Shown here: piece by piece, positions 38,323 through 46,124 of the stretch | Position numbering within the stretch: the first letter of the stretch is position 1 | Layout: each line of letters begins with the position of its first letter | From: Halomonas sp. M20 | GTDB lineage: Bacteria; Pseudomonadota; Gammaproteobacteria; Pseudomonadales; Halomonadaceae | Reading direction: 5' to 3' | Length of the DNA stretch: 64,000 nt | NCBI RefSeq assembly: GCF_020622265.1 | Contig: NZ_JACNMQ010000001.1 | Span: forward strand, 248,001-312,000 | The notes under the pieces: generated by a model | What the model was told of the DNA's origin: nothing | What the model saw: only the letters and a program-made list of their open reading frames with translations | Databases searched by the model: none | Program-made: the position numbers and the translations under genes

Positions 38323-39177
38323 GTGATGCTTCCCCTGGCCCGCTGGGTCATGCGCGGTACACCTCAGGCAGCGGGCGCTGCTGCGCTAGCGGCCATCGTG
38401 CCGTGGCTATTCTGGTTCAGCGTCGCGGTGGCCGCTCTGGTGACCCTGCGACTTGGACTGAGTTCAGCGCTACTGGTGATCATCGCTGCGGCGGTGCCTG
38501 CCGGTTGGTGGTGGAGCCAAGGGGATGTCATTCCCTTGGCAAGCCTGTTGCTGGTGACGCTGATGGCTACCGTGCTGCGTGCCCGCATGCGCTGGAGCGA
38601 GGCATTGATCGTAGGTGCCCTGGTCGGCGCAGCGATGATTCAACTGGGGATCTTCCTGCCTCCTGGTGGAGCGGGACCGCTGCTCGAACAACTGCAGCAG
38701 AGTTCGCCGGAAATCGAGCGTATGCTGGGGCAACTCAACGATCAAGGCGTTGCCACCGAGCAACTGGCTGGCCTGCTGATCGGTGGCGTGACGGGATTGA
38801 TCGTATTGTTGGCTGCGGTGGCGTGTCTTGCGCTGGCGCGCAGCTGGCAGGCGGGGTTGTACAATCCCGGCGGCTTTCGCAGCGAATTCCAGGCGCTGCG
38901 GCTTACGTTCAAGGAACTGGCACTGCTGATTGGGCTGGGCGTCGCAGGTATGCTGCTGGCACTACCCGCCCTTGCCATGCTGGCCTGGGTACCGCTGTTG
39001 GTGAGTGGCGTCGCACTGATACATGGTTTTGTCGGTCTCAAGGGTATGAACAAGCTATGGCTGGTAGCGTTTTATATATTGCTGCTAACGACATGGCCCA
39101 TGATTTTGATTGTGCTGCTGCTGGGTTTCATCGATACCTTCGCGGATTTCCGCGGTCGAATGACCCGCAGCCAATGA
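38323..39177 (+). CDS. DUF2232-like multi-spanning membrane protein
   Basis: 284 residues with about eight hydrophobic segments and few motifs. It sits between rpsR and rplI, where many gammaproteobacteria carry a membrane protein of the DUF2232/YybS-like kind. It is 9 bases after rpsR and 15 before rplI, so it shares their transcript. Function unknown. Its codon use looks like its neighbours. Confidence 0.8.
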   Translation: MMLPLARWVMRGTPQAAGAAALAAIVPWLFWFSVAVAALVTLRLGLSSALLVIIAAAVPAGWWWSQGDVIPLASLLLVTLMATVLRARMRWSEALIVGALVGAAMIQLGIFLPPGGAGPLLEQLQQSSPEIERMLGQLNDQGVATEQLAGLLIGGVTGLIVLLAAVACLALARSWQAGLYNPGGFRSEFQALRLTFKELALLIGLGVAGMLLALPALAMLAWVPLLVSGVALIHGFVGLKGMNKLWLVAFYILLLTTWPMILIVLLLGFIDTFADFRGRMTRSQ

Positions 39178-39192
39178 CAAGAGGTTAACGAG

Positions 39193-39639
39193 ATGGAAGT
39201 CATTCTGCTCGACAATATCGGCAGGCTGGGTGCGCTAGGTGACAAGGTCACCGTCAAGCCCGGTTATGGACGTAACTATCTGGTGCCCTACGGCTTGGCC
39301 GTACCGGCAACCAAGGAAAATGTGCAGGCATTCGAAGCCCAACGTGCCGAGCTCGAAGCGCAGGCTGCAGGGCGTAAGAGCGAAGCCGAGAATCGTGCCG
39401 AACAGCTCAACGATATCGAACTCTCGCTGGTCGCCAAGGCCGGAGACGAAGGTAAGCTGTTTGGTTCGATCGGCCCTCGCGATCTAGCGGATGCGCTGTA
39501 TCAGGCAGGCATCGAGGTCTCCAAGAGCGAAGTCCGTATGCCGGAAGGTCCTCTTCGTGCTACCGGCGAGTACGACGTCCAGCTGCACCTGCATCCTGAG
39601 GTCAATGCCACTATTCGCGTGGTAGTGGTGGCCGAATAA
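39193..39639 (+). CDS. rplI: 50S ribosomal protein L9
   Basis: 148 residues: the typical N-terminal domain ([17 protein letters not shown], then [13 protein letters not shown]), a long connecting helix and a C-terminal domain. Last gene of the rpsF operon; a strong terminator follows. Confidence 0.98.
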   Translation: MEVILLDNIGRLGALGDKVTVKPGYGRNYLVPYGLAVPATKENVQAFEAQRAELEAQAAGRKSEAENRAEQLNDIELSLVAKAGDEGKLFGSIGPRDLADALYQAGIEVSKSEVRMPEGPLRATGEYDVQLHLHPEVNATIRVVVVAE

Positions 39640-39659
39640 TCGGTCCTGGATGCATCGAA

Positions 39660-39688
39660 ACGCGGCAGCTCGTCTGCCGCGTTTTTTT
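39660..39688 (+). terminator. rplI: rho-independent terminator after rplI
   Basis: A 9-bp stem (ACGCGGCAG with CTGCCGCGT) around CTCGT, followed by seven T residues. Confidence 0.9.
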
Positions 39689-39741
39689 ATGGGTAGAATG
39701 CGTGACGTATCATAAGTCGAACCAAGCCTGCGGAACATTTA

Positions 39742-41130
39742 ATGAGTGATACCCACGAGCACGATCAGGAAACCGCGGCGCTCAAGGTGCCTCCGCACTC
39801 ACTGGAGGCGGAACAGTCGGTGCTGGGCGGGTTGATGCTCGACAACGATGCCTGGGATACCGTTTCCGAGCGGCTTGTAGCGGACGATTTCTATCGTTAC
39901 GAACACCGCCTGGTATTCAATGCCATGATCCAGCTGGCGGAATCCTCCCATCCCCTGGATGTGGTAACGCTATCCGAGGCACTGGAGAATCGCGATCAGC
40001 TTGATACCGTGGGGGGGCTGGCCTATCTTGCGGAACTGGCTCGTAACACGCCTTCCGCGGGCAATATTCGCGCCTACGCGGATATCGTTCGCGAGCGCGC
40101 TACCCTACGCAAGCTGATCCAGGCCGCCAATCAGATCGCCGATAGCGCGTTCAGCCCCCAGGGAAGGCCTTCGGATGAACTAGTCAACGAGGCCGAGCGC
40201 ATGGTCTTTCAGATCAGCGAGTCGCGGCCCAAGGTCGGCGGCCCCGTAGGTATGAGCCAGCTGTTGACCAAGGCGGTCGATCGCATCGATGAGCTATTCA
40301 ACATGCAGGGGCAGATGACCGGCCTGTCTTCGGGTTTTCGCGATCTCGACGATATGACCTCCGGCTTGCAGCCTTCGGATCTGGTGATCATCGCTGGGCG
40401 CCCTTCCATGGGCAAGACCACCTTTGCCATGAACCTGGTAGAGCACGCGGTCATCTCCAGCGACAAGCCGGTGATGGTGTTCTCCATGGAGATGCCCGCG
40501 GACTCTCTCATGCTGCGCATGTTGTCCTCCCTTGGGCGTATCGATCAAACCCGAATGCGTACCGGTCAGCTCGAGGATGAGGATTGGCCGCGTCTGACCT
40601 CGGCGGTCAACCTGCTCAAGGACAAACAACTTTTTATCGACGATACGGCCGCGTTGTCACCCAACGAGATGCGTTCACGCATTCGCCGGGTAGTACGCGA
40701 ACAGGGCAATCTGGGCCTGATCATGATCGACTATCTGCAGTTGATGCAGATTCCCGGGTTTTCCGAGAATCGTACCGGCGAGATTTCAGAGATTTCCCGC
40801 TCGCTCAAGGGGTTGGCCAAGGAGTTCGGTTGCCCGGTCATCGCGCTTTCCCAGCTCAACCGTTCCCTGGAACAGCGCCCCAACAAGCGTCCGGTGATGT
40901 CGGATCTACGCGAATCCGGCGCGATTGAACAGGATGCGGACGTCATCGCCTTCGTTTATCGCGATGAGGTCTATAATAACGATAACCCCGATAATAAAGG
41001 ACTGGCTGAGCTGATTATCGGCAAGCAGCGTAATGGGCCCATCGGCACCGTGCACATGGCCTTCATTGGTAAATATACGCGTTTCGAGGATCTGGCTCCG
41101 GACAGCTACGGACAGCATTTTGGCGAATAA
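39742..41130 (+). CDS. dnaB: replicative DNA helicase DnaB
   Basis: 462 residues. An N-terminal DnaB domain binds primase; the RecA-like C-terminal domain has Walker A GRPSMGKT at 219-226 and the Walker B region LIMIDYLQLM. The protein forms the hexameric helicase at the replication fork. It follows rplI, as in many gammaproteobacteria. No intein or insertion is present. A small unknown gene starts 13 bases later. Confidence 0.97.
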   Translation: MSDTHEHDQETAALKVPPHSLEAEQSVLGGLMLDNDAWDTVSERLVADDFYRYEHRLVFNAMIQLAESSHPLDVVTLSEALENRDQLDTVGGLAYLAELARNTPSAGNIRAYADIVRERATLRKLIQAANQIADSAFSPQGRPSDELVNEAERMVFQISESRPKVGGPVGMSQLLTKAVDRIDELFNMQGQMTGLSSGFRDLDDMTSGLQPSDLVIIAGRPSMGKTTFAMNLVEHAVISSDKPVMVFSMEMPADSLMLRMLSSLGRIDQTRMRTGQLEDEDWPRLTSAVNLLKDKQLFIDDTAALSPNEMRSRIRRVVREQGNLGLIMIDYLQLMQIPGFSENRTGEISEISRSLKGLAKEFGCPVIALSQLNRSLEQRPNKRPVMSDLRESGAIEQDADVIAFVYRDEVYNNDNPDNKGLAELIIGKQRNGPIGTVHMAFIGKYTRFEDLAPDSYGQHFGE

Positions 41131-41143
41131 GAGGAATGACCCC

Positions 41144-41443
41144 ATGGCAAGCGGTTTTCGACGCGGCAATCGTAAACGCATTCCCAAACTCGAGGCGCGG
41201 GGCGTGCTCGAGAGCGTTGAACGAGAAGGGCCTTTCAAGGAGTGGCTGGGCATGCCGGATCTGTATCGTTACCACTTGGTCGTTGATGGCAAGGCTTATA
41301 GCTATCAGACCGAAGACAAGGAATTACCGGTAACCACTGGCGATCAGGTGGTGTTCCGCTACAAGGAAACCAAGGCGGGCAACTGGGTGGACCGCAACTC
41401 CCTCGGGGTGGCGATCGATCCGTCGAGCTATCAGTCGGAGTGA
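41144..41443 (+). CDS. small basic protein of unknown function downstream of dnaB
   Basis: 99 residues, not recognised. A basic N-terminus (RRGNRKRIPK) is followed by a stretch of alternating short beta-like segments (LYRYHLVV, AYSYQT, TTGDQVVFRYKE), which could form a small barrel. The ATG at 41144 is chosen because upstream codons overlap dnaB in another frame. The 13-base gap suggests co-transcription with dnaB. A nucleic-acid-associated role is possible but only by appearance and position. Confidence 0.7.
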   Translation: MASGFRRGNRKRIPKLEARGVLESVEREGPFKEWLGMPDLYRYHLVVDGKAYSYQTEDKELPVTTGDQVVFRYKETKAGNWVDRNSLGVAIDPSSYQSE

Positions 41444-41569
41444 GGCTGAGCGGGCAGGCGTTGACCGACGCTGAACCTTCCAGGGTTAATGAAATCGTAA
41501 TAGGCGCGAATCAGGCTGGACGCCTGGAAATGCGGCTCGCCGTATTTTATTCATTGACCGGGAGGGGGC

Positions 41570-41872
41570 ATGGAACTCAAGGAATTGAAATGTTATGCAC
41601 GACATCACGACAATTTCGAGATTCGCGTGATCAGCCATGCGGGCAGCCGCTGCTATCAGATCGAGCTCGAAGACATGGAGGGCGAGCGAGATTCATTGAC
41701 TCAGCATGGCAAGCCGATGCTGTTTCGCGCCTTGGATGATGTCTATCTTGAGCTCAAGCGTGCGGGTATTCATCGGGCTTATCTGATTCAGTTCGTGGCC
41801 AACGACGAGGTGATCGGTCGTGAACCTCATTATCAATCACCTCTCGGCTCACGCATCCCTCTGGTGTTCTAA
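41570..41872 (+). CDS. DUF6482-like small protein
   Basis: 100 residues resembling the DUF6482 family, short cytoplasmic proteins seen mainly in halophilic and marine gammaproteobacteria. It contains an alpha/beta pattern with a HAGSRCYQIELED segment and the C-terminal EPHYQSPLGSRIPL. GGGAGGGGG precedes the ATG. Function unknown. It lies 126 bases after the previous gene and before hemH. Confidence 0.75.
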   Translation: MELKELKCYARHHDNFEIRVISHAGSRCYQIELEDMEGERDSLTQHGKPMLFRALDDVYLELKRAGIHRAYLIQFVANDEVIGREPHYQSPLGSRIPLVF

Positions 41873-41968
41873 TCTCCTGATCTATTTTACTGCCGCGAGC
41901 CCGCAGGGAGCGGGGTTAGCCGCTGTTAGTCACCCAAGTGGCCGCCTTGGACATGGATTGACCATAAG

Positions 41969-41995
41969 TTATACAAAACTTTCTGATAGTATAAT
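41969..41995 (+). promoter_or_regulatory. hemH: hemH promoter with overlapping dyad
   Basis: A perfect -10 TATAAT (41990-41995) is overlapped by the right arm of the dyad TTATAC-N14-GTATAA (41969-41994). There is no good -35 at normal spacing. A dyad spanning the -35/-10 spacer is the layout of MerR-type regulators, including the light-responsive LitR/CarH group. The 5' leader would be about 60 bases. Confidence 0.5.
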
Positions 41996-42062
41996 GTCAT
42001 GCCCCATGGCGAGAGCGTGTGGTTAATCTTTTCGTCGTCCAATCAAGGTTAGGAGAGAGTCG

Positions 42063-43052
42063 ATGTCCACCCCCCGTTTCGGCGTATTGCTGGCCAATCT
42101 GGGTACGCCGGATGCCCCCACCCCCGAGGCCGTTCGGCGCTATTTGGCAGAGTTTCTATGGGATGAGCGGGTCGTCGATGTACCAAGGCCGCTGTGGTGG
42201 TTGATTCTCAATGGCGTGATTCTGCGCTTTCGTCCCGGTAAGGTCGCCAAGGGGTACGCTGCGGTGTGGCAGGAAGGTGGCTCGCCCCTGCTGGTATTCG
42301 GCCGCCGTCAGCAGCAGGCGCTCAAGGCTTTGCTTGCCGAACGCCTGAGGGAGGACATCCCCGTCGAACTGGCCATGACCTATGGCAAGCCGAGCATGGA
42401 GGAGGCGGGTTTGAAGTTGCGGGACGCCGGTGTCGAGCGCATCCTGGTACTGCCGCTGTATCCGCAGTTCTCGCGCTCTACCACCGCGGCGGTCTTCGAT
42501 CGATTGGCCAAGGCGCTCAAGCCCTGTCCGCATTTGCCGGAGCTGCGTTTCGTTCGTGACTATCACGACCATCCTGCCTACATCGAGGCGCTGGCCAATA
42601 GCGTGCGTGAACACTGGCAGCAGACAGAGGGGCCGCGTGGACGTCTGATGATGTCCTATCACGGCATCCCCCAGCGCTATGCCGATAATGGCGATCCTTA
42701 TCCGCGTCACTGCGAGACTACCAGTCGCTTGCTGGCCGAAGCATTGGGCCTGAAGGACGGCGAATGGCAGATGACTTATCAATCGCGTTTTGGCCGCGAG
42801 GAGTGGCTCAAACCCTATACCGACCATACATTGATGGCGTTACCGGAACAGGGTGTCGAGCACGTGGACATCATGAGCCCGGCTTTTTCCTCGGACTGCC
42901 TGGAAACGCTAGAAGAGTTGGAGGTGGAAAACCGCGACAACTTCATGAAGGCGGGGGGTAAGACCTATCGCTATATTCCAGCGCTCAACGATCGTGACGA
43001 CCACATTGCGCTGTTTGCTGGCCTAGTGGAGCAGCATACCCAAGGCTGGTAG
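42063..43052 (+). CDS. hemH: ferrochelatase
   Basis: 329 residues. HemH inserts iron into protoporphyrin IX, the last step of heme b synthesis. Begins RFGVLLANLGTPDAPT, with the catalytic-histidine segment MSYHGIPQRY near residue 197, and the SPAFSSDCLETLEE region with a conserved glutamate. AGGAGAG precedes the start. It converges on the antiporter operon with only 15 bases between them, so antisense read-through is possible. Confidence 0.96.
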   Translation: MSTPRFGVLLANLGTPDAPTPEAVRRYLAEFLWDERVVDVPRPLWWLILNGVILRFRPGKVAKGYAAVWQEGGSPLLVFGRRQQQALKALLAERLREDIPVELAMTYGKPSMEEAGLKLRDAGVERILVLPLYPQFSRSTTAAVFDRLAKALKPCPHLPELRFVRDYHDHPAYIEALANSVREHWQQTEGPRGRLMMSYHGIPQRYADNGDPYPRHCETTSRLLAEALGLKDGEWQMTYQSRFGREEWLKPYTDHTLMALPEQGVEHVDIMSPAFSSDCLETLEELEVENRDNFMKAGGKTYRYIPALNDRDDHIALFAGLVEQHTQGW

Positions 43053-43067
43053 GCCGAAGGAGGCACG

Positions 43068-43466
43068 TCAGGGGGGAGGGGTGATCTCGGCGCGTTCATG
43101 AGGCTCGGGATTTTCCTCTTCCTCGTCGAGTTCCTCTGGATGGCCCTTGGTACGTGGATCGTGCGGCAGCTTCTGGTGCAACGCACTCTTGGCCAGCAGA
43201 TGGGCCGAAACCGGGGCGGTGATGAAGAGAAAAATGGTGATCAGCATTTCCTGCACGCTGAACCCCCCATCCACCAAGCTGAAATAACTGGCAGATGCGA
43301 TCAGTACACAGCCGACACCCAGCGTCGAGGTCTTGGTGGGGCCGTGCAGACGCATGTAGAAATCCTTGAGGCGTGTCATCCCCAGCGCGCCAATGAAGGC
43401 GAACATGCCTCCTGCGACGAGGAAGAAGGCGATCACGCCCTCCATGAATGTATAAAAGCCGATCAT
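43068..43466 (-). CDS. mrpG: Mrp/Pha antiporter subunit G
   Basis: 132 residues with three membrane helices in the first about 90 residues and a hydrophilic acidic C-terminal tail. Last gene of the Mrp operon. MrpG is a small membrane subunit of the multisubunit cation/proton antiporter. The motif MTRLKDFYMRLHGPTK is typical of the family. Confidence 0.92.
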   Translation of the reverse strand: MIGFYTFMEGVIAFFLVAGGMFAFIGALGMTRLKDFYMRLHGPTKTSTLGVGCVLIASASYFSLVDGGFSVQEMLITIFLFITAPVSAHLLAKSALHQKLPHDPRTKGHPEELDEEEENPEPHERAEITPPP

Positions 43467-43496
43467 GAGATATCTCCTGCTTGATCCTTTTGACCT

Positions 43497-43766
43497 CTAC
43501 TCGATGATATCGCCGCGCAGCAAGTACTTGCAGACTGCCACCGTACTGATGAAGCCCAGCATGGCGATCAACAGGGCGGCCTCGAAGTAGATCTTCGAAT
43601 TGAGCCAGATGCCGAACAGGATGATCAGGCCGATGGAGTTTATGTACATGGTATCCAAGGCCAGTATCCGGTCGGGCAGGCTAGGGCCGATGACGGCGCG
43701 AAAAAGAGTGAGCAATACGGACGCCGCGAATAGCGCCAGGCTGATCCACAAGGCCACGTCTAGCAT
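43497..43766 (-). CDS. mrpF: Mrp/Pha antiporter subunit F
   Basis: 89 residues with three membrane helices and the conserved IGPSLPDRILALDT segment. It overlaps mrpE by 7 bases and precedes mrpG by 30. Confidence 0.92.
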   Translation of the reverse strand: MLDVALWISLALFAASVLLTLFRAVIGPSLPDRILALDTMYINSIGLIILFGIWLNSKIYFEAALLIAMLGFISTVAVCKYLLRGDIIE

Positions 43767-44257
43767 TCGAAGATCTCCATCAGGGGGCGCTCATAGCGCT
43801 CGTGGATGTCATGAATCTCCTTGTCGATATCGTCCACGTCTAGCGCATGAATCAACAGACTCTTGCCGTCCATACGCAGATGCGCGGATACGGTGCCTGG
43901 GGTCAGGGTGATGGTGCTGGCCAACACCGTGATGGAAAAGTTTTCCTTGAGCTGCAAGGGGTACTCGATGAAAGCGGGGTTTGTGTGTTTCCGCGGATAG
44001 AGGATGATCCAGGATACCTGCAGATTGGCGAGGATGATGTCGCCGAGTACGCGAATAATGTAGCGCGCCATTAGCAGAGGGTGCTTGAGAAGTGGAGGAT
44101 GTTCGTAGAAAGGCGCTACTGCTAGCGGCATCAGTAGGGCGAGTATGCCTCCCAGCAACCATTGACCCAAGCCGATGCTTTGCTGGAGCAGCAGCCATAC
44201 CACCAGCAACATGATCGAGAGCATGGGCATGGGCAGCCAGCGGCGTGGTCGTATCAT
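43760..44257 (-). CDS. mrpE: Mrp/Pha antiporter subunit E
   Basis: 165 residues: two N-terminal hydrophobic segments, then the TLTPGTVSAHL region typical of MrpE. Its start overlaps the mrpD stop (ATGA), and its end overlaps mrpF. Confidence 0.92.
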   Translation of the reverse strand: MIRPRRWLPMPMLSIMLLVVWLLLQQSIGLGQWLLGGILALLMPLAVAPFYEHPPLLKHPLLMARYIIRVLGDIILANLQVSWIILYPRKHTNPAFIEYPLQLKENFSITVLASTITLTPGTVSAHLRMDGKSLLIHALDVDDIDKEIHDIHERYERPLMEIFEC

Positions 44258-45774
44258 GGAGCCTCTCCTGTCGTCTTGGGCGCGATGATGGCACGGATAT
44301 ACGCATCATGATTGGCCAGCTGTTCCGCGGTAGCCCGGGTGTATTCGGTCACTGGCCCGGCAAGCAGCGCCATTATCGGCGACGCCCCGATCAGCAGGCC
44401 GATGGCGATACCCCGCCAGGGGCCAAGATTCGTCACCGCAGTTTCGTCCCTGGGAGTTGCACGCCAGAACATCGTCGAGCCCGCGCGGCTCATGGCAACG
44501 ATGGCTATCAGCCCGCTGACCAGCAATACACCCCATAACAAGGCTTGCTGGGTCGGTCCCGAAGCCGCCTGTAGCAAGAGCGTCTTGCCAATGGCGCCGG
44601 ATAACGGTGGCATACCTGTGATGCCCATGGCGCCGATGAAGAAGAATAGCCCCAATGGTACTGGCTCTTTCACTCCCCGGGCCCGCACGATACGCGCGCC
44701 GGCCTGACCACGCTGCATCGCAATGCTGTCGGCCAGCAGAAATAGGCCGCCGGTGAGCAGGGTGGTATGAGGAAGATAATAGAGAAGGGCACTTTGAGCC
44801 GCGAGGCTATTCATACCGATACCCGCCAGCAGCGTGCCCACGGAAAGTATGATCAGATAGGCCACCTGTGCGCGTAGATCCCGGGCGGCTAGCACGCCGA
44901 CCGTCCCTAGTATCAGGGTGGCAAGCCCCAGCCACCAGACCCAGGGCTGGGCAAGATTGTGCAGGGGGCCCGCATGGGCGCCGAATATCAGAGTGTAGAC
45001 CCGCAGGATGGCGTAAATGCCGATCTTGCTCATCACGGCAAACAAGGCCGCCACCGGGGCCGGCGCTGCCGCGTAGGCCCGGGGCAGCCAGAAATACAGG
45101 GGCAGCATGGCGGCCTTGAGCCCGAACACGACCAGCAGCAGCATGGCGCCGACCTTGACAAGCTCCATCTGTTCAGGCTCGAGGTTGCCGATACGCAGCG
45201 CCATGTCGGCCATGTTGAGAGTGCCGGTAGCACCATACAAGGTGCCTATGGCGAGCAGGAAAAGAGCCGAGTTGGCCAGGTTGAGCGCGACATAATGGAA
45301 GCTTGCATGAATGCGCGTCTTGCCTCCGCCATGCATGAGCAGCGCGTAGGAGGCGATCAGCAGCACTTCGAAGAAAACGAACAGGTTGAACAGGTCACCG
45401 GTCAGGAAGGCCCCATTGATTCCCATTAGTTGCAGCTGGAAAAGGCCATGGTAGTTCGTGCCTTTTTCATCCTCTCCGGCACAGGCATAGATCACGCTTC
45501 CCAACGCGAGTACCGAGGTCAACAGCACCATCATGGCGGATAAACGATCGAGTACCAGGATGATACCGAAAGGCGGTTGCCAGTCGCCAAGGGCATAGTA
45601 GCGGATCTCGTCATCCGACACCTGGATCACCAGGGCGATGGCAACGACCACCAGCAGCGAGGTTGAAATCAGCGAGATAGTACGCCGAGGGCGCGTCGCA
45701 CCATCGCGATTGATCAGTAACAGTAAGCCGGCGAATAGCGGCAGGACGATGGGCAGGATGGGCAAGTGCTGCAT
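44254..45774 (-). CDS. mrpD: Mrp/Pha antiporter subunit D
   Basis: 506 residues with about fourteen membrane helices, homologous to the NuoN/NuoM proton channels of complex I. MrpD carries conserved lysine and glutamate residues for proton transfer. The operon order A(B)-C-D-E-F-G is standard. It starts one base inside the mrpC stop. Confidence 0.94.
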   Translation of the reverse strand: MQHLPILPIVLPLFAGLLLLINRDGATRPRRTISLISTSLLVVVAIALVIQVSDDEIRYYALGDWQPPFGIILVLDRLSAMMVLLTSVLALGSVIYACAGEDEKGTNYHGLFQLQLMGINGAFLTGDLFNLFVFFEVLLIASYALLMHGGGKTRIHASFHYVALNLANSALFLLAIGTLYGATGTLNMADMALRIGNLEPEQMELVKVGAMLLLVVFGLKAAMLPLYFWLPRAYAAAPAPVAALFAVMSKIGIYAILRVYTLIFGAHAGPLHNLAQPWVWWLGLATLILGTVGVLAARDLRAQVAYLIILSVGTLLAGIGMNSLAAQSALLYYLPHTTLLTGGLFLLADSIAMQRGQAGARIVRARGVKEPVPLGLFFFIGAMGITGMPPLSGAIGKTLLLQAASGPTQQALLWGVLLVSGLIAIVAMSRAGSTMFWRATPRDETAVTNLGPWRGIAIGLLIGASPIMALLAGPVTEYTRATAEQLANHDAYIRAIIAPKTTGEAP

Positions 45775-46124
45775 CAGGACTTGTTCTCCCGCGACTCGCT
45801 GGCACGACCGGCATGCACATCGTCGCTGCCAAGCTCACCTCGCACACGAATGGCGAGAATGACCGAAAAGGCGGTCATGGCAAACCCGATGACGATGGCG
45901 GTCAACACCAGTGCCTGGGGGAGCGGGTCGGTATATTGGCCACCATGATCGTCGATGACGGGAGCCGCGGCGGTATTCAATCCTCCGGTGGAGAACAGGA
46001 ACAGATTGACCGCATAGGACAGCAGTGTCAGTCCGACCACAACGGGAAAGGTGCGTCCGCGCAGAGCCAGAAAAAGGCCGCAGGCTGCTAATACACCGGT
46101 AATCGTGGCGTAAAGCGCTTCCAT
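45774..46124 (-). CDS. mrpC: Mrp/Pha antiporter subunit C
   Basis: 116 residues, three membrane helices, NuoK-like. One-base overlaps with its neighbours on both sides show tight translational coupling. Confidence 0.93.
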   Translation of the reverse strand: MEALYATITGVLAACGLFLALRGRTFPVVVGLTLLSYAVNLFLFSTGGLNTAAAPVIDDHGGQYTDPLPQALVLTAIVIGFAMTAFSVILAIRVRGELGSDDVHAGRASESRENKS

